64,000 bases of DNA, from assembly GCA_902595885.1 (NCBI GenBank), contig CACJRQ010000004.1, positions 1 through 64,000 on the forward strand. The letters run 5' to 3'. A program made the translations under genes and the position numbers. Below, one piece after another: positions 10,047 to 20,982 of the stretch (the stretch's first letter is position 1; each line of letters opens with the position of its first letter). Source of the stretch: an uncultured Pelagibacteraceae bacterium. Its GTDB lineage: Bacteria; Pseudomonadota; Alphaproteobacteria; Pelagibacterales; Pelagibacteraceae. Under the pieces are notes generated by a model that saw only the letters and a program-made list of their open reading frames with translations, was not told where the DNA came from and did no database searches.

Positions 10047-11963
10047 TTAATTTTTCACAACTCTTATTGTCTCCTTTTGAAACAAAATATCAGCAATTTT
10101 CTTAGAAATTTGAGAACTATTTAATCCAGCTTTATCGTACATTTTTTTTGGAACATCTTGTTCAATGAATTCATCTGGTAAAGTCATTGATCTAAATTTC
10201 AAACCTTTATCAAATACTCCTTTTTCAGCTAATAAATTTTTAACATGAGAACCAAAGCCACCTATTGATCCTTCTTCAACTGTTATCATGAGCTCATGTT
10301 GCTTAGCAGATTTTATTATAAGTTCTTCGTCTAAAGGCTTGGCAAACCTAGCATCTATAACTGTTGTTGAAACTCCTTTTGCTTTTAATTCCTCTGCAGC
10401 TAACTTACATTCCTCGAGTCGAGTACCAAGATTTAAAATACAAACCTGTGTTCCATTTTGAATAATTCTCCCTTTACCAATTTCAATTGTTTCATCTATT
10501 GATGGAAGATCAACACCAACTCCTGTACCTCTTGGATATCTAATTGCAGAAGGTCTGTCATTAATATGTACCGAAGTATTAATCATTTTAACTAGTTCAG
10601 CTTCATCACTTGCTGCCATGACTATAAAATTAGGCAAAGTTGATAAGTAAGTTATATCAAATGAACCAGCATGAGTTGATCCATCAGCACCAACCAATCC
10701 TGCTCTATCTATCGCAAATCTAACAGGTAAACTTTGGATGGCAACATCATGAACCACTTGATCATATGCTCTTTGTAAAAAGGTAGAATAAATTGCAGCA
10801 TATGGTTTATAACCCTCAGTTGCTAAACCTGCAGCAAAAGTTACTGCATGTTGTTCTGCTATTCCTACATCAAACATCCTACTTGGAAACTCTTTTCCAA
10901 AAACATCCATACCAGTCCCTCCTGGCATAGCCGCTGTTATTCCGACTATTTTGCTATCTTTTTTTGCGTGTTTCACTAAAGTATTAGCAAAAACTTTTGT
11001 ATAAGCTGGAAGATTAGATTTGCTCTTTAACTGTTCTCCAGTCTCAACATTAAATTTTGATACTCCATGATAATGATCATTTGCTTTTTCTGCATAAGAA
11101 TAACCCTTCCCTTTTTGAGTTTTAATATGGATCATTATAGGACCCTCATGCCTTGAATCTTTTGCATTTTTTAAAATTGGAACTAAGCTTGATAAATCAT
11201 GACCATCTATAGGACCTGCGTAATAAAAACCGAGTGAACTAAATAATGTACCTCCTGTAACTGCTGAACGGAAAAAATCCTCTGCTTTCCCTGCTTTAGC
11301 ACTAAATCTTTTTGAAAAAGCAGAAGTAATTAACTTTAATGTTTCTCTTAGACTGAAATATATTTTACCAGTGAATAATTTTGCCAAGTAAGTCCTCATT
11401 GCTCCAACTGGCTTTGCAATTGACATGTCGTTATCATTTAAAATAACAATCATTTTTGTCTTAGATGCTCCAGCATTATTCATGGCTTCGTAAGCCATAC
11501 CTGCACTAATTGCTCCATCACCAATGACAGCTATTACATTAGATGATTTATTTTCTAATTTGTTTGCTTCAGCAATTCCTAATGCTGAAGAAATAGATGT
11601 TGAACTGTGAGCTGCTCCAAATGGATCATATTCACTTTCAGATCTTTTAGTAAAACCTGATAAACCATCACCTTGTCGTAAAGTTCTAATTTTATCCTTT
11701 CTTCCAGTTAAAATTTTATGTGGATAAGATTGGTGGCCAACATCCCATATCAATTTATCATTTGGAGTGTCAAAAACGTAGTGAAGTGCGACTGTCAATT
11801 CAACCACTCCCAAACCAGCACCTAGATGACCTCCTGTTTCTGAAACAGCATCTATCATTTCCTCTCTCACTTCATCTGCAACTTTTTGTAAATTATTTTC
11901 AGAAACTTTTCTTAAATCAGATGGAAAGTTTATATCATTTAAAAATTGATAATTTTTCTTCAT
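10047..11963 (-). CDS. dxs: 1-deoxy-D-xylulose-5-phosphate synthase
   Basis: Thiamine-diphosphate enzyme that condenses pyruvate and glyceraldehyde 3-phosphate, the first step of the MEP isoprenoid pathway. The 638 residues contain [16 protein letters not shown], the TPP/Mg motif [18 protein letters not shown] with NDNDMSIA, and the transketolase pyrimidine-domain motifs [17 protein letters not shown] and [18 protein letters not shown]. It overlaps the ispA stop by 4 bp (ATGA type) and is the last gene of xseB-ispA-dxs, a classic bacterial operon. It depends on TPP, whose late synthesis steps are also encoded in this window (thiD, thiE). Confidence 0.97.
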   Translation of the reverse strand: MKKNYQFLNDINFPSDLRKVSENNLQKVADEVREEMIDAVSETGGHLGAGLGVVELTVALHYVFDTPNDKLIWDVGHQSYPHKILTGRKDKIRTLRQGDGLSGFTKRSESEYDPFGAAHSSTSISSALGIAEANKLENKSSNVIAVIGDGAISAGMAYEAMNNAGASKTKMIVILNDNDMSIAKPVGAMRTYLAKLFTGKIYFSLRETLKLITSAFSKRFSAKAGKAEDFFRSAVTGGTLFSSLGFYYAGPIDGHDLSSLVPILKNAKDSRHEGPIMIHIKTQKGKGYSYAEKANDHYHGVSKFNVETGEQLKSKSNLPAYTKVFANTLVKHAKKDSKIVGITAAMPGGTGMDVFGKEFPSRMFDVGIAEQHAVTFAAGLATEGYKPYAAIYSTFLQRAYDQVVHDVAIQSLPVRFAIDRAGLVGADGSTHAGSFDITYLSTLPNFIVMAASDEAELVKMINTSVHINDRPSAIRYPRGTGVGVDLPSIDETIEIGKGRIIQNGTQVCILNLGTRLEECKLAAEELKAKGVSTTVIDARFAKPLDEELIIKSAKQHELMITVEEGSIGGFGSHVKNLLAEKGVFDKGLKFRSMTLPDEFIEQDVPKKMYDKAGLNSSQISKKIADILFQKETIRVVKN

Positions 11964-12832
11964 TTTTTCCTATTCAAAATGTAGTCCAAGGTTTCATTAA
12001 TTTTTTTAGATCTTGAGCCATACTTACTTAAATTATTATTAACATCTTTTATTATCTTATCACAATACTTAACTGAGTCATCAAGGCCTATTAAATTTAT
12101 AAGCGTTGCCTTGCCTTTTTTTTGATCTTTTCCTGTTTTTTTTCCAGCTTCCTTAGAATTACTTTTAAGATCAATTAAGTCATCAGCTATTTGGAACAAA
12201 AGACCAATTTCTGATCCAATATTCTCAAAAAATTTAATTTCTTGAATTGTTTTTTTCTTAATTATTGCTGGAGCCGCACAACAAAAACTAAATAACATTC
12301 CTGTTTTCTTTATTTCCATTTCTAATATTTTGTTCCTTGATATTTTCTTTTTCTCATAGCTCAAATCTAAATATTGCCCACCAGCTATTCCTAAATGACC
12401 TGAACATTCTGATAATTTTTTGATTAAGTTGATTTTTATCTTTTCTTTTAATTTCAATTTAGGACTTGATAAAATTTCAAAAGCTAAAGTTAGTAATGAA
12501 TTTCCGGCTAGAACTGCTGTAGACTCTCCAAATTTAATGTGAGTTGAAGGTTTTCCTCTTCTTATATCATCATCATCCATGCATGGTAGATCGTCATGAA
12601 TTAGTGAATAAGCATGAATACATTCAACGGCCGACCCAACTATTATCAATGTTTTATAATCAATTGAAAATAATGACCCTAAGTCGATTAAGATTTTAGA
12701 TCTAATTTTTTTTCCACCTGGAAATAAACCATACTTCATGGGAGACCTTAAATGAGAATATTTTTGTGAATTAATATATTTTTTAAGAAATATATTAGTA
12801 TCCTTGGCAATTTTATTAAGCTGTTTTTTCAT
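11960..12832 (-). CDS. ispA: Farnesyl/geranylgeranyl diphosphate synthase
   Basis: Short-chain prenyl diphosphate synthase of 290 residues. The first aspartate-rich motif [17 protein letters not shown] has the two extra residues typical of bacterial type II FPP synthases; the second motif is [21 protein letters not shown] and [19 protein letters not shown] are the other conserved blocks. It makes the FPP used by the long-chain synthase at 7288 and for undecaprenyl phosphate. It overlaps xseB by 17 bp and dxs by 4 bp. Confidence 0.95.
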   Translation of the reverse strand: MKKQLNKIAKDTNIFLKKYINSQKYSHLRSPMKYGLFPGGKKIRSKILIDLGSLFSIDYKTLIIVGSAVECIHAYSLIHDDLPCMDDDDIRRGKPSTHIKFGESTAVLAGNSLLTLAFEILSSPKLKLKEKIKINLIKKLSECSGHLGIAGGQYLDLSYEKKKISRNKILEMEIKKTGMLFSFCCAAPAIIKKKTIQEIKFFENIGSEIGLLFQIADDLIDLKSNSKEAGKKTGKDQKKGKATLINLIGLDDSVKYCDKIIKDVNNNLSKYGSRSKKINETLDYILNRKK

Positions 12833-13064
12833 TTTTTTTAGTTATCTCTTTAATCTTTTTATTTGTTTCTTCACCTATAGATTTAAAATTTTTATAAAAT
12901 TTTTTTTCAATAATATTGTTGAGTTTTAAAAGTTCCTGATACCTCTCAACTGAATTGTTTAAATCATTTTCCCTTTCTAGAGACTCTATAATCTTATTTG
13001 CTTTTTCTGTAAGCTCCTCAACTGAGAACTGATCATAATCAGGTGGTAAAATTTTATCTTTCAT
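12816..13064 (-). CDS. xseB: Exodeoxyribonuclease VII small subunit
   Basis: An 82-residue helical protein with the XseB pattern FSVEELTEKANKIIESLE followed by the conserved SVERYQELLKL segment. It forms exonuclease VII with XseA, which is not in this window. Its place directly before ispA-dxs is the usual order in proteobacteria and supports the call. The start codon lies 17 bp from the divergent Sua5 gene, so the promoter probably reaches into that coding sequence. Confidence 0.88.
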   Translation of the reverse strand: MKDKILPPDYDQFSVEELTEKANKIIESLERENDLNNSVERYQELLKLNNIIEKKFYKNFKSIGEETNKKIKEITKKNEKTA

Positions 13065-13081
13065 ATAATAATTATTAATAC

Positions 13082-14014
13082 ATGAAATCTATTCAATCAA
13101 ATATCAAAAAAGCAAAAAAATATTTAGATAATAATCATTGTATTGCAGTACCATCTGAAACTGTTTATGGACTAGCTGCAAATGCATACTCGAATATAGC
13201 AGTTAAAAAAATATTTAATCTTAAAAAAAGACCTTTAAACAATCCGCTTATTGTCCATTACTATAATATTCAAAGACTTAAAGAAGACTGTGATATCAAC
13301 AATAATTTAGCAAAACTTTATAAAAAATTTTCTCCGGGTCCAATAACTTATATTTTAAAATTAAAAAATAACTCCAAAATATCAAAATATGTCACTAATA
13401 ATAAAAAAAGTATTGCCGTACGTTTTCCCAAACATAAATTATTCAGAAATTTACTAAAAAATTTAGATTATCCATTAGCAGCACCCAGCGCAAATATATC
13501 ATCAAGATTAAGTTCGGTTAAACCATCTGATGTAAGAGAAGAATTTGGCTCCAAAATAAAATATATTTTAAATGGTGGAAAAAGCAAAATAGGAGTTGAG
13601 TCCACAATATTGAATCTTTTAGAAAAACCCTCACTCTTAAGATATGGGGGTCTTGATACAAAAAAAATTGAAAATATTTTAAAAAAAAAATTATTAATTA
13701 ATACAAATTCAAAAAAAAAATTATCACCTGGTTTATTTCCGTTGCATTACTCACCTGGGATACCCTTAAGAATCAATGTAAAAAAACCGAAAAAAAATGA
13801 AGCTTATTTATTAATAAAAAAAAGAAAATCAAACTTAAGAAACTATTATTATTTATCCAAAGTGAAAAATATAGAAGAAGCTGCAAAGAACCTGTATTCA
13901 ACTTTAAGAAGAATAAAAAACGATGGGTTTAAACAGATTGCAGTTGAGAATATTCCAAACAAAGGTCTTGGCAAAACTATTAATGATAGATTAAAAAGAG
14001 CATCAAAATATTAA
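13082..14014 (+). CDS. L-threonylcarbamoyladenylate synthase (Sua5 type)
   Basis: Makes threonylcarbamoyl-AMP from threonine, bicarbonate and ATP for the t6A37 modification of ANN-decoding tRNAs. The N-terminal YrdC domain (about 1-200) shows CIAVPSETVYGLAANAYS, KKRPLNNPLIVH, FSPGPITYIL and PLAAPSANISSRLSSVKP. The SPGLFPLHYSPGIPL linker near residue 220 and the C-terminal domain make this the long Sua5 form of 310 residues instead of the short TsaC. It shares a base with the next gene (TAATG), although the ABC transporter there has no obvious functional tie. Confidence 0.93.
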   Translation: MKSIQSNIKKAKKYLDNNHCIAVPSETVYGLAANAYSNIAVKKIFNLKKRPLNNPLIVHYYNIQRLKEDCDINNNLAKLYKKFSPGPITYILKLKNNSKISKYVTNNKKSIAVRFPKHKLFRNLLKNLDYPLAAPSANISSRLSSVKPSDVREEFGSKIKYILNGGKSKIGVESTILNLLEKPSLLRYGGLDTKKIENILKKKLLINTNSKKKLSPGLFPLHYSPGIPLRINVKKPKKNEAYLLIKKRKSNLRNYYYLSKVKNIEEAAKNLYSTLRRIKNDGFKQIAVENIPNKGLGKTINDRLKRASKY

Positions 14015-14736
14015 TGACTAATTCTATTGAAGTAATCAATCTTTCTAAAAAATATAAAGATAAAGAAGCTGTAATGAATATAAATTTTAAAATTAACGAA
14101 AATGAAATGGTTGGTTTGTTAGGACCAAATGGATGTGGAAAAACTACAACAATTGGAATGATTTTAGGATTATTAAAACCAAGTAGTGGTGAGGTCTTAA
14201 TCAATGGAATGAATATTGAAAAAAATAAAATTTCCCTTCTTCATAAAATGAATTTTATTTCACCATACATTGAATTACCCAAAAAACTTAAGGTTAAACA
14301 AAATTTAATTGTCTATGGAAAATTATATAACATTCAAAATTTAAATGATCGAATAGATCACCTTTCAGAAAAACTTAGGTTAAAAGACCTTTTAAACAAA
14401 ATTACTGGAGAACTTTCTTCTGGACAAAAAAATAGGGTAAGTCTTGCTAAAGCTTTAATAAATGATCCAACGGTACTTTTGCTAGATGAACCTACTGCTT
14501 CATTAGATCCCGAAACAGGTGATTTCGTAAGATCTTTTTTAGAGGATTACAAAAAGGAAAAAAAAATATCAGTTTTACTTGCCTCTCACAATATGGAAGA
14601 AGTGAAAAGATTATGCAGTTCTGTTCTAATGATGAAAGATGGTTTAATAGTGGATAGAGGAACTCCTGAAGAGTTAATATCAAAATATGGAAGAAAAAAT
14701 TTAGAGGAAGTATTTTTAGAAATTGCGAGAAAATAA
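14014..14736 (+). CDS. ABC transporter ATP-binding protein
   Basis: A 240-residue ABC ATPase. Walker A is GPNGCGKTT (residues 37-45), the signature is LSSGQKNRVSLAKAL, Walker B is VLLLDEPTASLD, and the switch His is in LLASHNMEEVKRL. It pairs with the ABC-2 membrane protein that starts 3 bp after its stop. This architecture (one small ATPase plus one ABC-2 permease, no binding protein) indicates an exporter of lipid, polysaccharide or drug type. The substrate cannot be read from the sequence. Confidence 0.93.
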   Translation: MTNSIEVINLSKKYKDKEAVMNINFKINENEMVGLLGPNGCGKTTTIGMILGLLKPSSGEVLINGMNIEKNKISLLHKMNFISPYIELPKKLKVKQNLIVYGKLYNIQNLNDRIDHLSEKLRLKDLLNKITGELSSGQKNRVSLAKALINDPTVLLLDEPTASLDPETGDFVRSFLEDYKKEKKISVLLASHNMEEVKRLCSSVLMMKDGLIVDRGTPEELISKYGRKNLEEVFLEIARK

Positions 14737-14738
14737 AA

Positions 14739-15530
14739 ATGAATTTAATTAGAATTTACGGCCTTTTTTTAAGACACTTTTATTTAATAACTAGATCATT
14801 TCCAAGAATATTAGATTTAATTTATTGGCCTTCAATTCAAATTACTCTTTGGGGATTTATTTCTAATTTTTTTGCAGCTCATAGCTCTTATTACAGTGGT
14901 GCAGTAGGAGTTATTCTTTCATGTGCAATTCTGTATGATTTTTTATTTAGAACTAGTATTGGCTTTAATATGTTATTTTTGGAAGAAATTTGGAGCAGAA
15001 ATTTTACGAACCTATTTATTGCGCCTATGAAAATTAGCGAAATAATTGTCTCTCTAGTTTTTACTGCCTTAATAAGAGCATTAATTGGTTTGATCCCAGC
15101 AATACTATTAACTTCTCCACTATTTGGTATATCTTTGCTAAAACTTGGTCTTCCTTTAGCATTTCTTTTCTTAAGTCTATATTTATTTGGAATAACGCTT
15201 GGTCTGTTTGTTTCAGCAGGATTGTTAAGATTTGGACCATCTTTTGAGAATATAGCATGGTCAACCATGTTTTTATTAGCGCCCTTTGGCTGCATTTACT
15301 ATCCAGTTGAAACACTCCCGGGAATCTTTCAGTCAATTGCTTACGCACTTCCATTAGTTTATATTTTTGAAGAGACCAGAAATATTTTGGTTAATGGAAT
15401 GGTAAATTATGAAAATATCATTAATGCAATCTATCTGAACGGGTTTTATTTAATTTTGTCAATATTAGTATTTTATTACTCTTTCGACAAAGCAAGAGAT
15501 AAGGGAACTTTAATAAATATAGGTGAATAA
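14739..15530 (+). CDS. ABC-2 type transporter permease
   Basis: A 263-residue inner-membrane protein with about six hydrophobic segments and the ABC-2 family layout, including PFGCIYYPVETLPGIFQSIAYALPLVYIFE near the C-terminus, a typical ABC-2 signature region. It follows the ATPase gene by 3 bp and should form a homodimeric export channel with it. It stops just before the 3' end of the tRNA-Arg gene on the other strand. Confidence 0.9.
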   Translation: MNLIRIYGLFLRHFYLITRSFPRILDLIYWPSIQITLWGFISNFFAAHSSYYSGAVGVILSCAILYDFLFRTSIGFNMLFLEEIWSRNFTNLFIAPMKISEIIVSLVFTALIRALIGLIPAILLTSPLFGISLLKLGLPLAFLFLSLYLFGITLGLFVSAGLLRFGPSFENIAWSTMFLLAPFGCIYYPVETLPGIFQSIAYALPLVYIFEETRNILVNGMVNYENIINAIYLNGFYLILSILVFYYSFDKARDKGTLINIGE

Positions 15531-15532
15531 AC

Positions 15533-15609
15533 TGGTGCGCCTGCTAGGAGTCGAACCCAGAACCTCCTGATCCGAAGTCAGGCGCTCTATCCAGTTGAGC
15601 TACAAGCGC
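15533..15609 (-). tRNA. tRNA-Arg (anticodon UCG)
   Basis: A complete cloverleaf can be folded on the minus strand. The acceptor GCGCTTG pairs with CAGGCGC, the D stem GCTC with GAGC, the anticodon stem CCTGA with TCAGG around loop CTTCGGA, and the T stem CTGGG with CCTAG around TTCGACT. The anticodon TCG reads CGA and CGG arginine codons. The 3' CCA is encoded. The gene sits between the ABC permease (tail to tail) and rluD. No integrase or duplicated tRNA end is nearby, so it shows no sign of use as an attachment site. Confidence 0.95.
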
Positions 15610-15632
15610 ATATAGTATTAATATTATATTTT

Positions 15633-16613
15633 ATGGAAAAAAACATTAATTTTATAGTTAAACAGGATGAGAAGAATTTGAGGGTTGATGTTTTAATTAA
15701 CAAAAGAGAGGAATTAATTAGCAGAACTAGAATTAAAAATTTAATTTTGAAAGAAAAGTTAACACTAAATAATGAAATAATCAAAAGTCCGTCAAAAAAA
15801 GTCTCAATTGGTGATGCTATAAATCTTAAGATTCCAGATCCTGAAATAGCATCCCTCAAACCTTACGAATTTAACTTAGAAATAATATACGAAGATAATG
15901 ATCTATTAGTAATTAATAAACCTGCTGGAATAATCATGCATCCAGGGGCTGGAAATTATGATAAAACAATTGTTAATGCATTGATGCACTATCATAAAGA
16001 TTCTTTATCAAATATAGGTGATGAGTTAAGACCTGGTATTGTTCATAGAATTGATAAAAACACATCTGGTTTAGTTGTAATTGCAAAAAATAATGAAGCT
16101 CATGAAAATTTATCAAAGCAATTTAGTGATCATACAATCATAAGAGAGTACCAACTTTTAATATGGGGAAAATTAAGACCATCTACGGGAAGGATTGAAA
16201 CATTTATAACTCGTAGTTCAAAGAATAGGCAACTTATGGAAGTTAGTAGTTCTAAAGGAAAGAAAGCTATTACAAATTATAAAACACTTGAAATTTTTGA
16301 AAATCAGAAAACACCAACTTTAAGTTTAGTTGAATGTAAATTAGAAACAGGAAGAACACATCAGATAAGAGTTCATATGAATTATAAAGGTAATAGTATA
16401 GTTGGAGATGATAAATATAAAAAAAAATATAAAAAATTAAAAAATATTGATTTAGATATCCAAAATTCAATTACTAAATTAAATAGACAATTCCTGCATG
16501 CAAAAACTTTAGGATTTATACATCCACGAACTAAGAAAAAGATGATTTTTTCCTCACTTTTGCCACAAGATCTAAATAATATTCTAAAAATGCTTAAAAA
16601 CACTGAAGAATAA
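15633..16613 (+). CDS. rluD: RluD-family 23S rRNA pseudouridine synthase
   Basis: A 326-residue RluA/RluC/RluD family pseudouridine synthase. An N-terminal S4-like RNA-binding domain (about 15-75) precedes the catalytic domain, whose motif HRIDKNTSGLVVIAKN carries the catalytic aspartate at residue 141. LLVINKPAGIIMHPGAGN and LETGRTHQIRVHM are the other family signatures. The GNYDKTIVNAL segment favours RluD over RluC, so the likely targets are helix 69 uridines of 23S rRNA; this subfamily choice is an inference. Confidence 0.88.
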   Translation: MEKNINFIVKQDEKNLRVDVLINKREELISRTRIKNLILKEKLTLNNEIIKSPSKKVSIGDAINLKIPDPEIASLKPYEFNLEIIYEDNDLLVINKPAGIIMHPGAGNYDKTIVNALMHYHKDSLSNIGDELRPGIVHRIDKNTSGLVVIAKNNEAHENLSKQFSDHTIIREYQLLIWGKLRPSTGRIETFITRSSKNRQLMEVSSSKGKKAITNYKTLEIFENQKTPTLSLVECKLETGRTHQIRVHMNYKGNSIVGDDKYKKKYKKLKNIDLDIQNSITKLNRQFLHAKTLGFIHPRTKKKMIFSSLLPQDLNNILKMLKNTEE

Positions 16614-16654
16614 ATTATTGAAAATTAATTATAATTAATTAAATAAACAATGCT

Positions 16655-17548
16655 ATGAGCACAACAATGAGCAACAATCTGCCAACCCTTTCTAATGAAG
16701 GTGGGCTATCTGCATATTTAGAGCAGATTAAAAAATTTCCGATGTTAGCTGCAGAAGAGGAATATATGATAGCAAAAAATTGGAAAACGACTGGTAATAT
16801 TAAAGCTGCAGAAAAACTTGTCACTAGTCACTTAAGATTAGTTGCAAAAATTGCTATGGGCTACAAAGGATATGGTCTGCCAATTAATGAAATGATTTCA
16901 GAGGGAAATGTAGGTCTTATGCAAGCTGTTAAGAAATTTGAACCAGAAAAAGGTTTTAGATTGGCAACTTATGCAATGTGGTGGATAAAGGCTTCTATTC
17001 AAGAATATATTTTAAGATCTTGGAGTCTTGTGAAAATTGGAACTACTACTGCTCAAAAAAAATTATTTTTTAATTTAAAGAAAATTAAAAATCAAATTTC
17101 TCCAGAAACAGAAGGAGATTTAAGAGATGAACACGTTGATCATATAGCTAATAAGCTCGATGTAAGTAAAGAAGAAGTCGTTTCAATGAATAGAAGACTT
17201 TCTGGAAAGGAGTTCTCGCTTAATGCTCAAGTTGGAGAAGATGGTGATGAATGGCAAGACTGGTTGGTTGATAAAGAACTTGATCATGACTTAAAATTTG
17301 CTCACCACGAGGAAATGGAGCAAAGAAAAGATTTATTAAAAGACTCTATTAAAGTTCTGAATGATAGAGAAAGAGAAATTTTATACTCAAGAAGACTAAA
17401 TGATGACCCAACTACACTAGAAGATTTAAGTAAAAAATATAAAATTAGCAGAGAAAGAGTTAGACAAATAGAAAATAAAGCATTTGAAAAACTCCAAAAG
17501 CACATGCTTCTATTAGCTAAATCAAAAAATCTTTTACCCGCAAACTAA
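16655..17548 (+). CDS. rpoH: RNA polymerase sigma-32 factor
   Basis: Alternative sigma factor of 297 residues for heat-shock promoters. Region 2 is [43 protein letters not shown] (given here only as a landmark near residues 87-127), and the RpoH box is [13 protein letters not shown]. Region 4 ends with the helix-turn-helix [26 protein letters not shown]11 genomes are described as having very few sigma factors, RpoD and RpoH being the main pair, so this is a central stress regulator. Its stop overlaps the convergent purA stop by 4 bp. A second in-frame ATG lies four codons after the chosen start. Confidence 0.95.
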   Translation: MSTTMSNNLPTLSNEGGLSAYLEQIKKFPMLAAEEEYMIAKNWKTTGNIKAAEKLVTSHLRLVAKIAMGYKGYGLPINEMISEGNVGLMQAVKKFEPEKGFRLATYAMWWIKASIQEYILRSWSLVKIGTTTAQKKLFFNLKKIKNQISPETEGDLRDEHVDHIANKLDVSKEEVVSMNRRLSGKEFSLNAQVGEDGDEWQDWLVDKELDHDLKFAHHEEMEQRKDLLKDSIKVLNDREREILYSRRLNDDPTTLEDLSKKYKISRERVRQIENKAFEKLQKHMLLLAKSKNLLPAN

Positions 17549-18837
17549 ACTTCAAAAGGGTTTTCAATTAAAATAGTATCATCTCTTTCTGGACTAGTTG
17601 AGATACTTGATACTTTTGTACCAATAAAATCTTCAACAGCAAAAATATATTTTTTTGCATTTTCAGGTAATGAATCCAGATTTTTAACTCCATTTGTAGA
17701 AACTTTCCAACCTGGAAAAGTCTCATAAATTGGTTTTATTTTTATTTGGTCTTCTACAGCAGCAGGTAAATAATCTAATCTTTTACCATCAAGCTCATAA
17801 GCAACACACATTTTAATTTCATCTAATTCATCGAGTACATCTAATTTCGTTAAAGCGATACCATCAATGCCTGAAACTTTAATAGTTTGCCTTACCAAAA
17901 CACCATCAAACCATCCGCATCTTCTTTTTCTACTTGTAACAGTTCCAAATTCTTTTCCACGTGTTCCTAAAAGTTCACCAACATCATCTGTTAACTCTGT
18001 AGGAAAAGGACCTTCCCCAACTCTTGTTGTATAAGCTTTTGTAATTCCAAGAACATAATTAATCGAATTAGGGCCACAACCAGTTCCTGTAGCTGCGTTT
18101 GAGGCAACAGTATTAGATGAAGTTACAAAAGGATAAGTTCCATGATCTACATCAAGTAAAATACCTTGGGCTCCTTCGAATAAAATTTTCTTTTTTTGTT
18201 TTTTAAATTGATCAATCTTTAGCCAAACTGGCTGAGAAAATTCTAATATTTTGGGTGCCATTTTTAGTAAATCAGATTTAAGCTGATCTTTTTCAAAAAT
18301 TTTTTTTCCTAGGCCTTTTCTAATTGCATTATGATGAACTAGTACAGAGTTGAGTCTTTGATCTAAATTTTTTTCAGATCTTAGATCCATAACTCTTATA
18401 GATCTTCTGCCAACTTTATCTTCATATGCTGGTCCAATTCCACGTCTTGTAGTTCCTATTTTGCTTTTTCCTGCTGCATCCTCTCTAATCTCATCCATTT
18501 CTCTATGAAAAGGCAAAATTAAATTTGCGGACTCCGAAATAATAAAATTATTTACATTTACTTCTACACCTTTAGATTTTATTTCTTCTATTTCCTCTAA
18601 TAAAGCCCATGGATCTACGACAACTCCGTTTCCAATAATTGATATTTTGCCTTTTCTAACTATTCCAGATGGCAATAATCTCAATTTATAAGTAACACCA
18701 TCAATCACTAAAGTATGACCAGCATTGTGACCTCCTTGGAATCTTATTACTACATCCGCCTGTTCAGATAACCAATCAACAATTTTTCCTTTGCCTTCGT
18801 CACCCCATTGAGATCCAACAACGACTATATTTTTCAT
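17545..18837 (-). CDS. purA: Adenylosuccinate synthase
   Basis: GTP-dependent conversion of IMP and aspartate to adenylosuccinate in AMP synthesis. The 430-residue protein starts with [17 protein letters not shown] (P-loop and catalytic Asp), followed by [48 protein letters not shown] and [13 protein letters not shown]. Length and motifs are normal. It overlaps the upstream thiD stop by one base, so it closes a run of minus-strand genes that begins at or beyond folP. Confidence 0.97.
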   Translation of the reverse strand: MKNIVVVGSQWGDEGKGKIVDWLSEQADVVIRFQGGHNAGHTLVIDGVTYKLRLLPSGIVRKGKISIIGNGVVVDPWALLEEIEEIKSKGVEVNVNNFIISESANLILPFHREMDEIREDAAGKSKIGTTRRGIGPAYEDKVGRRSIRVMDLRSEKNLDQRLNSVLVHHNAIRKGLGKKIFEKDQLKSDLLKMAPKILEFSQPVWLKIDQFKKQKKKILFEGAQGILLDVDHGTYPFVTSSNTVASNAATGTGCGPNSINYVLGITKAYTTRVGEGPFPTELTDDVGELLGTRGKEFGTVTSRKRRCGWFDGVLVRQTIKVSGIDGIALTKLDVLDELDEIKMCVAYELDGKRLDYLPAAVEDQIKIKPIYETFPGWKVSTNGVKNLDSLPENAKKYIFAVEDFIGTKVSSISTSPERDDTILIENPFEV

Positions 18838-19649
18838 TATTTAAATTTTCTGTTTAATTTTAAGGAAGTGAGATGGTTAATTGGGCCATGACCTTTTCCA
18901 TATTTCGGGTTTGATTTAATTGCAGAATTTACATACTTAATTCCTAGCTCACAAGATTTCTTTACTGTTTTTCCACATGATAAAAAAGTTGTAACTGAGC
19001 TAGATAATGTACAACCTGTACCATGGGTATTCTTTGTTTTATGACGCTCGCTTTTGAAGATCTTTATGTCTTTTTTGTTTATTAAAATATCTAATACATT
19101 TTTATGTTTTAAATGACCACCTTTTATAAGTACATTTTTGGCTCCTAATCCAATAAGTTTATTAGCAGCAAAAATCATATCCTCTTTTGTTATAATTGTT
19201 GTTTTAGTCAAAATTTCTGCCTCTGGGATATTGGGGGTAATAAGTGAAACTTTTTTAATTAATTTTAATTTTAATAATTGAATAGCTTTACTATCTATAA
19301 GTTTAGCCCCTCCTTTAGCAACCATAACTGGATCTAATACGATTTTTTTAACTTTAATTACATCCAGGGCTTTCAGTACCATTCTAATAACCTCTAAAGA
19401 ATGTAGCATACCAATTTTTATTGCATCAGGTCTTATGTCTTTGCAACTATAAATAATTTGATTAAAAATTTCTTTTGGATTAATTCCAACAATTGATTTT
19501 ACACCTGTGGTATTTTGAGAAGTAACTGCTGTTATTGCTGTCATTGCATATGAGCCAAGAGCAGTAACAGTTTTTATATCAGCTTGAATACCTGCTCCAC
19601 CAGATGAATCAGATCCTGCAATAATTAAAATTTTAGACTTTGGTTTCAA
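18837..19649 (-). CDS. thiD: Hydroxymethylpyrimidine/phosphomethylpyrimidine kinase
   Basis: Phosphorylates HMP and HMP-P to HMP-PP, the pyrimidine half of thiamine. The 270 residues carry the ribokinase-fold signature [17 protein letters not shown] at the N-terminus, [13 protein letters not shown] in the middle, and the anion-hole motif [16 protein letters not shown] at the C-terminus. SAR11 bacteria are known to lack ThiC and to need external HMP, so ThiD would act on imported precursor. ThiE, which joins HMP-PP to the thiazole, is encoded at 38589. It abuts purA and glmM. Confidence 0.93.
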   Translation of the reverse strand: MKPKSKILIIAGSDSSGGAGIQADIKTVTALGSYAMTAITAVTSQNTTGVKSIVGINPKEIFNQIIYSCKDIRPDAIKIGMLHSLEVIRMVLKALDVIKVKKIVLDPVMVAKGGAKLIDSKAIQLLKLKLIKKVSLITPNIPEAEILTKTTIITKEDMIFAANKLIGLGAKNVLIKGGHLKHKNVLDILINKKDIKIFKSERHKTKNTHGTGCTLSSSVTTFLSCGKTVKKSCELGIKYVNSAIKSNPKYGKGHGPINHLTSLKLNRKFK

Positions 19650-19650
19650 T

Positions 19651-20982
19651 TTATTTAATTTTTTTCGTAATCATGTTTACGCATTTATATAGTAGATCTT
19701 TATTTTCACTTTCTCCCATTACTCTAATTTTAGATTCTGTTCCTGATTTTCTTACTAAAATTCTTCCATTACCCTTGATTAATTTATCTGCATTTTTTAT
19801 AATTTTTTTTATCTCTGGTTTATTAATTATATTTTTATCTTTAACTTCGATATTTTCTAAAAGCTGAGGTGTTTTCTTAAATTGATCAAAAAAATCACTT
19901 GCCCTTTTTCCTTTTCTTAAAGCAAAAAGAGCCTCTAAAGCTACTAGCAAACCATCTCCTGTAGTTGCAAATTTACCTAAAATAATATGTCCCGATTGTT
20001 CACCACCTAAATTAAAATTATATTTCTGCATTTTTTCTTTAACATATCTATCTCCAACATTTGCCCTTAGAAATTTTATTCCTTTTGATTTAAAATACTT
20101 TTCTAACCCATAATTTGACATTAATGTTCCAACAACTCCCCCTTTTAACATTTTTTTGTTTTTCCATCTTGTTGCTAAAGCAGCTATAATTTGATCTCCA
20201 TCTATTATATTGCTTTTTTCATCACACATTATAATTCTATCAGCATCTCCATCTAAAGATATTCCAATATGTGCTTTATATTTTTTTACAGCAGATCTAA
20301 TGTTTCTTGGAAAAGTTGATCCACATTTTTTATTAATGTTTAAACCATTTGGTTTAATTCCTATTGCTATGACTTTAGCTCCTAATGATTTCAATAATTC
20401 AGGACCTGCCTTATAACCAGCACCATTTGCACAATCAATTACTATTCTTAGTCCTCTTAAATTGAACTCTTTAGTGAAATTTTTTTTTAATATTTTAATA
20501 TATTTTTTGGTACCTGTTTCTAATCTTTTAACTCTTCCTAATTTTTCAGAATGCGAAAGGTTTTTTGAGATTTTTTTGTCTATAAGTCCCTCAATTTTTT
20601 TTTCTATTTTATCTGATAATTTCATTCCATCAGGACCAAATAATTTTAAACCGTTGTCAAAATGTGGATTGTGAGAAGCGGTGATCATTATACCCATATT
20701 AGCTTTCATTTCTTTTGTTAGCATAGCCAAACCATTAGTTGGTAAGGGTCCAAGGGTATAAACATGCATACCGGCTGAAGCTAAACCTGAAACAAGAGCT
20801 GGCTCAAGTGTATATCCTGATAATCTTGTATCTTTTGCAATTATTGCTGTTTGTTTTCTTTTTTTTTGAGATTTAAAGTATGTTCCGCTAGCAAGTCCAA
20901 ATTTAAAGAACATATCTCCATTTATATATTTACTATTAACCGCTCCTCTTATTCCATCTGTGCCAAAATATTTTTTTGTCAT
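19651..20982 (-). CDS. glmM: Phosphoglucosamine mutase
   Basis: Interconverts glucosamine 6- and 1-phosphate on the route to UDP-GlcNAc for peptidoglycan and surface sugars. The 443 residues show FGTDGIRGAVN at the N-terminus, the phosphoserine loop MITASHNPHFDNG (Ser103), the metal loop SLDGDADRIIMCD, the sugar-binding GGEQSGHII, and RKSGTESKIRVM at the C-terminus. These are the GlmM versions of the phosphohexomutase motifs. UDP-GlcNAc would feed the WecA-like and TviB-like enzymes of the island. It overlaps the folP stop by one base. Confidence 0.95.
   Translation of the reverse strand: MTKKYFGTDGIRGAVNSKYINGDMFFKFGLASGTYFKSQKKRKQTAIIAKDTRLSGYTLEPALVSGLASAGMHVYTLGPLPTNGLAMLTKEMKANMGIMITASHNPHFDNGLKLFGPDGMKLSDKIEKKIEGLIDKKISKNLSHSEKLGRVKRLETGTKKYIKILKKNFTKEFNLRGLRIVIDCANGAGYKAGPELLKSLGAKVIAIGIKPNGLNINKKCGSTFPRNIRSAVKKYKAHIGISLDGDADRIIMCDEKSNIIDGDQIIAALATRWKNKKMLKGGVVGTLMSNYGLEKYFKSKGIKFLRANVGDRYVKEKMQKYNFNLGGEQSGHIILGKFATTGDGLLVALEALFALRKGKRASDFFDQFKKTPQLLENIEVKDKNIINKPEIKKIIKNADKLIKGNGRILVRKSGTESKIRVMGESENKDLLYKCVNMITKKIK

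Noticed and set aside
15533-15609. tRNA-Arg as an attachment site for an integrated element
   Set aside because: No integrase, no repeated tRNA 3' end and only conserved housekeeping genes on both sides.
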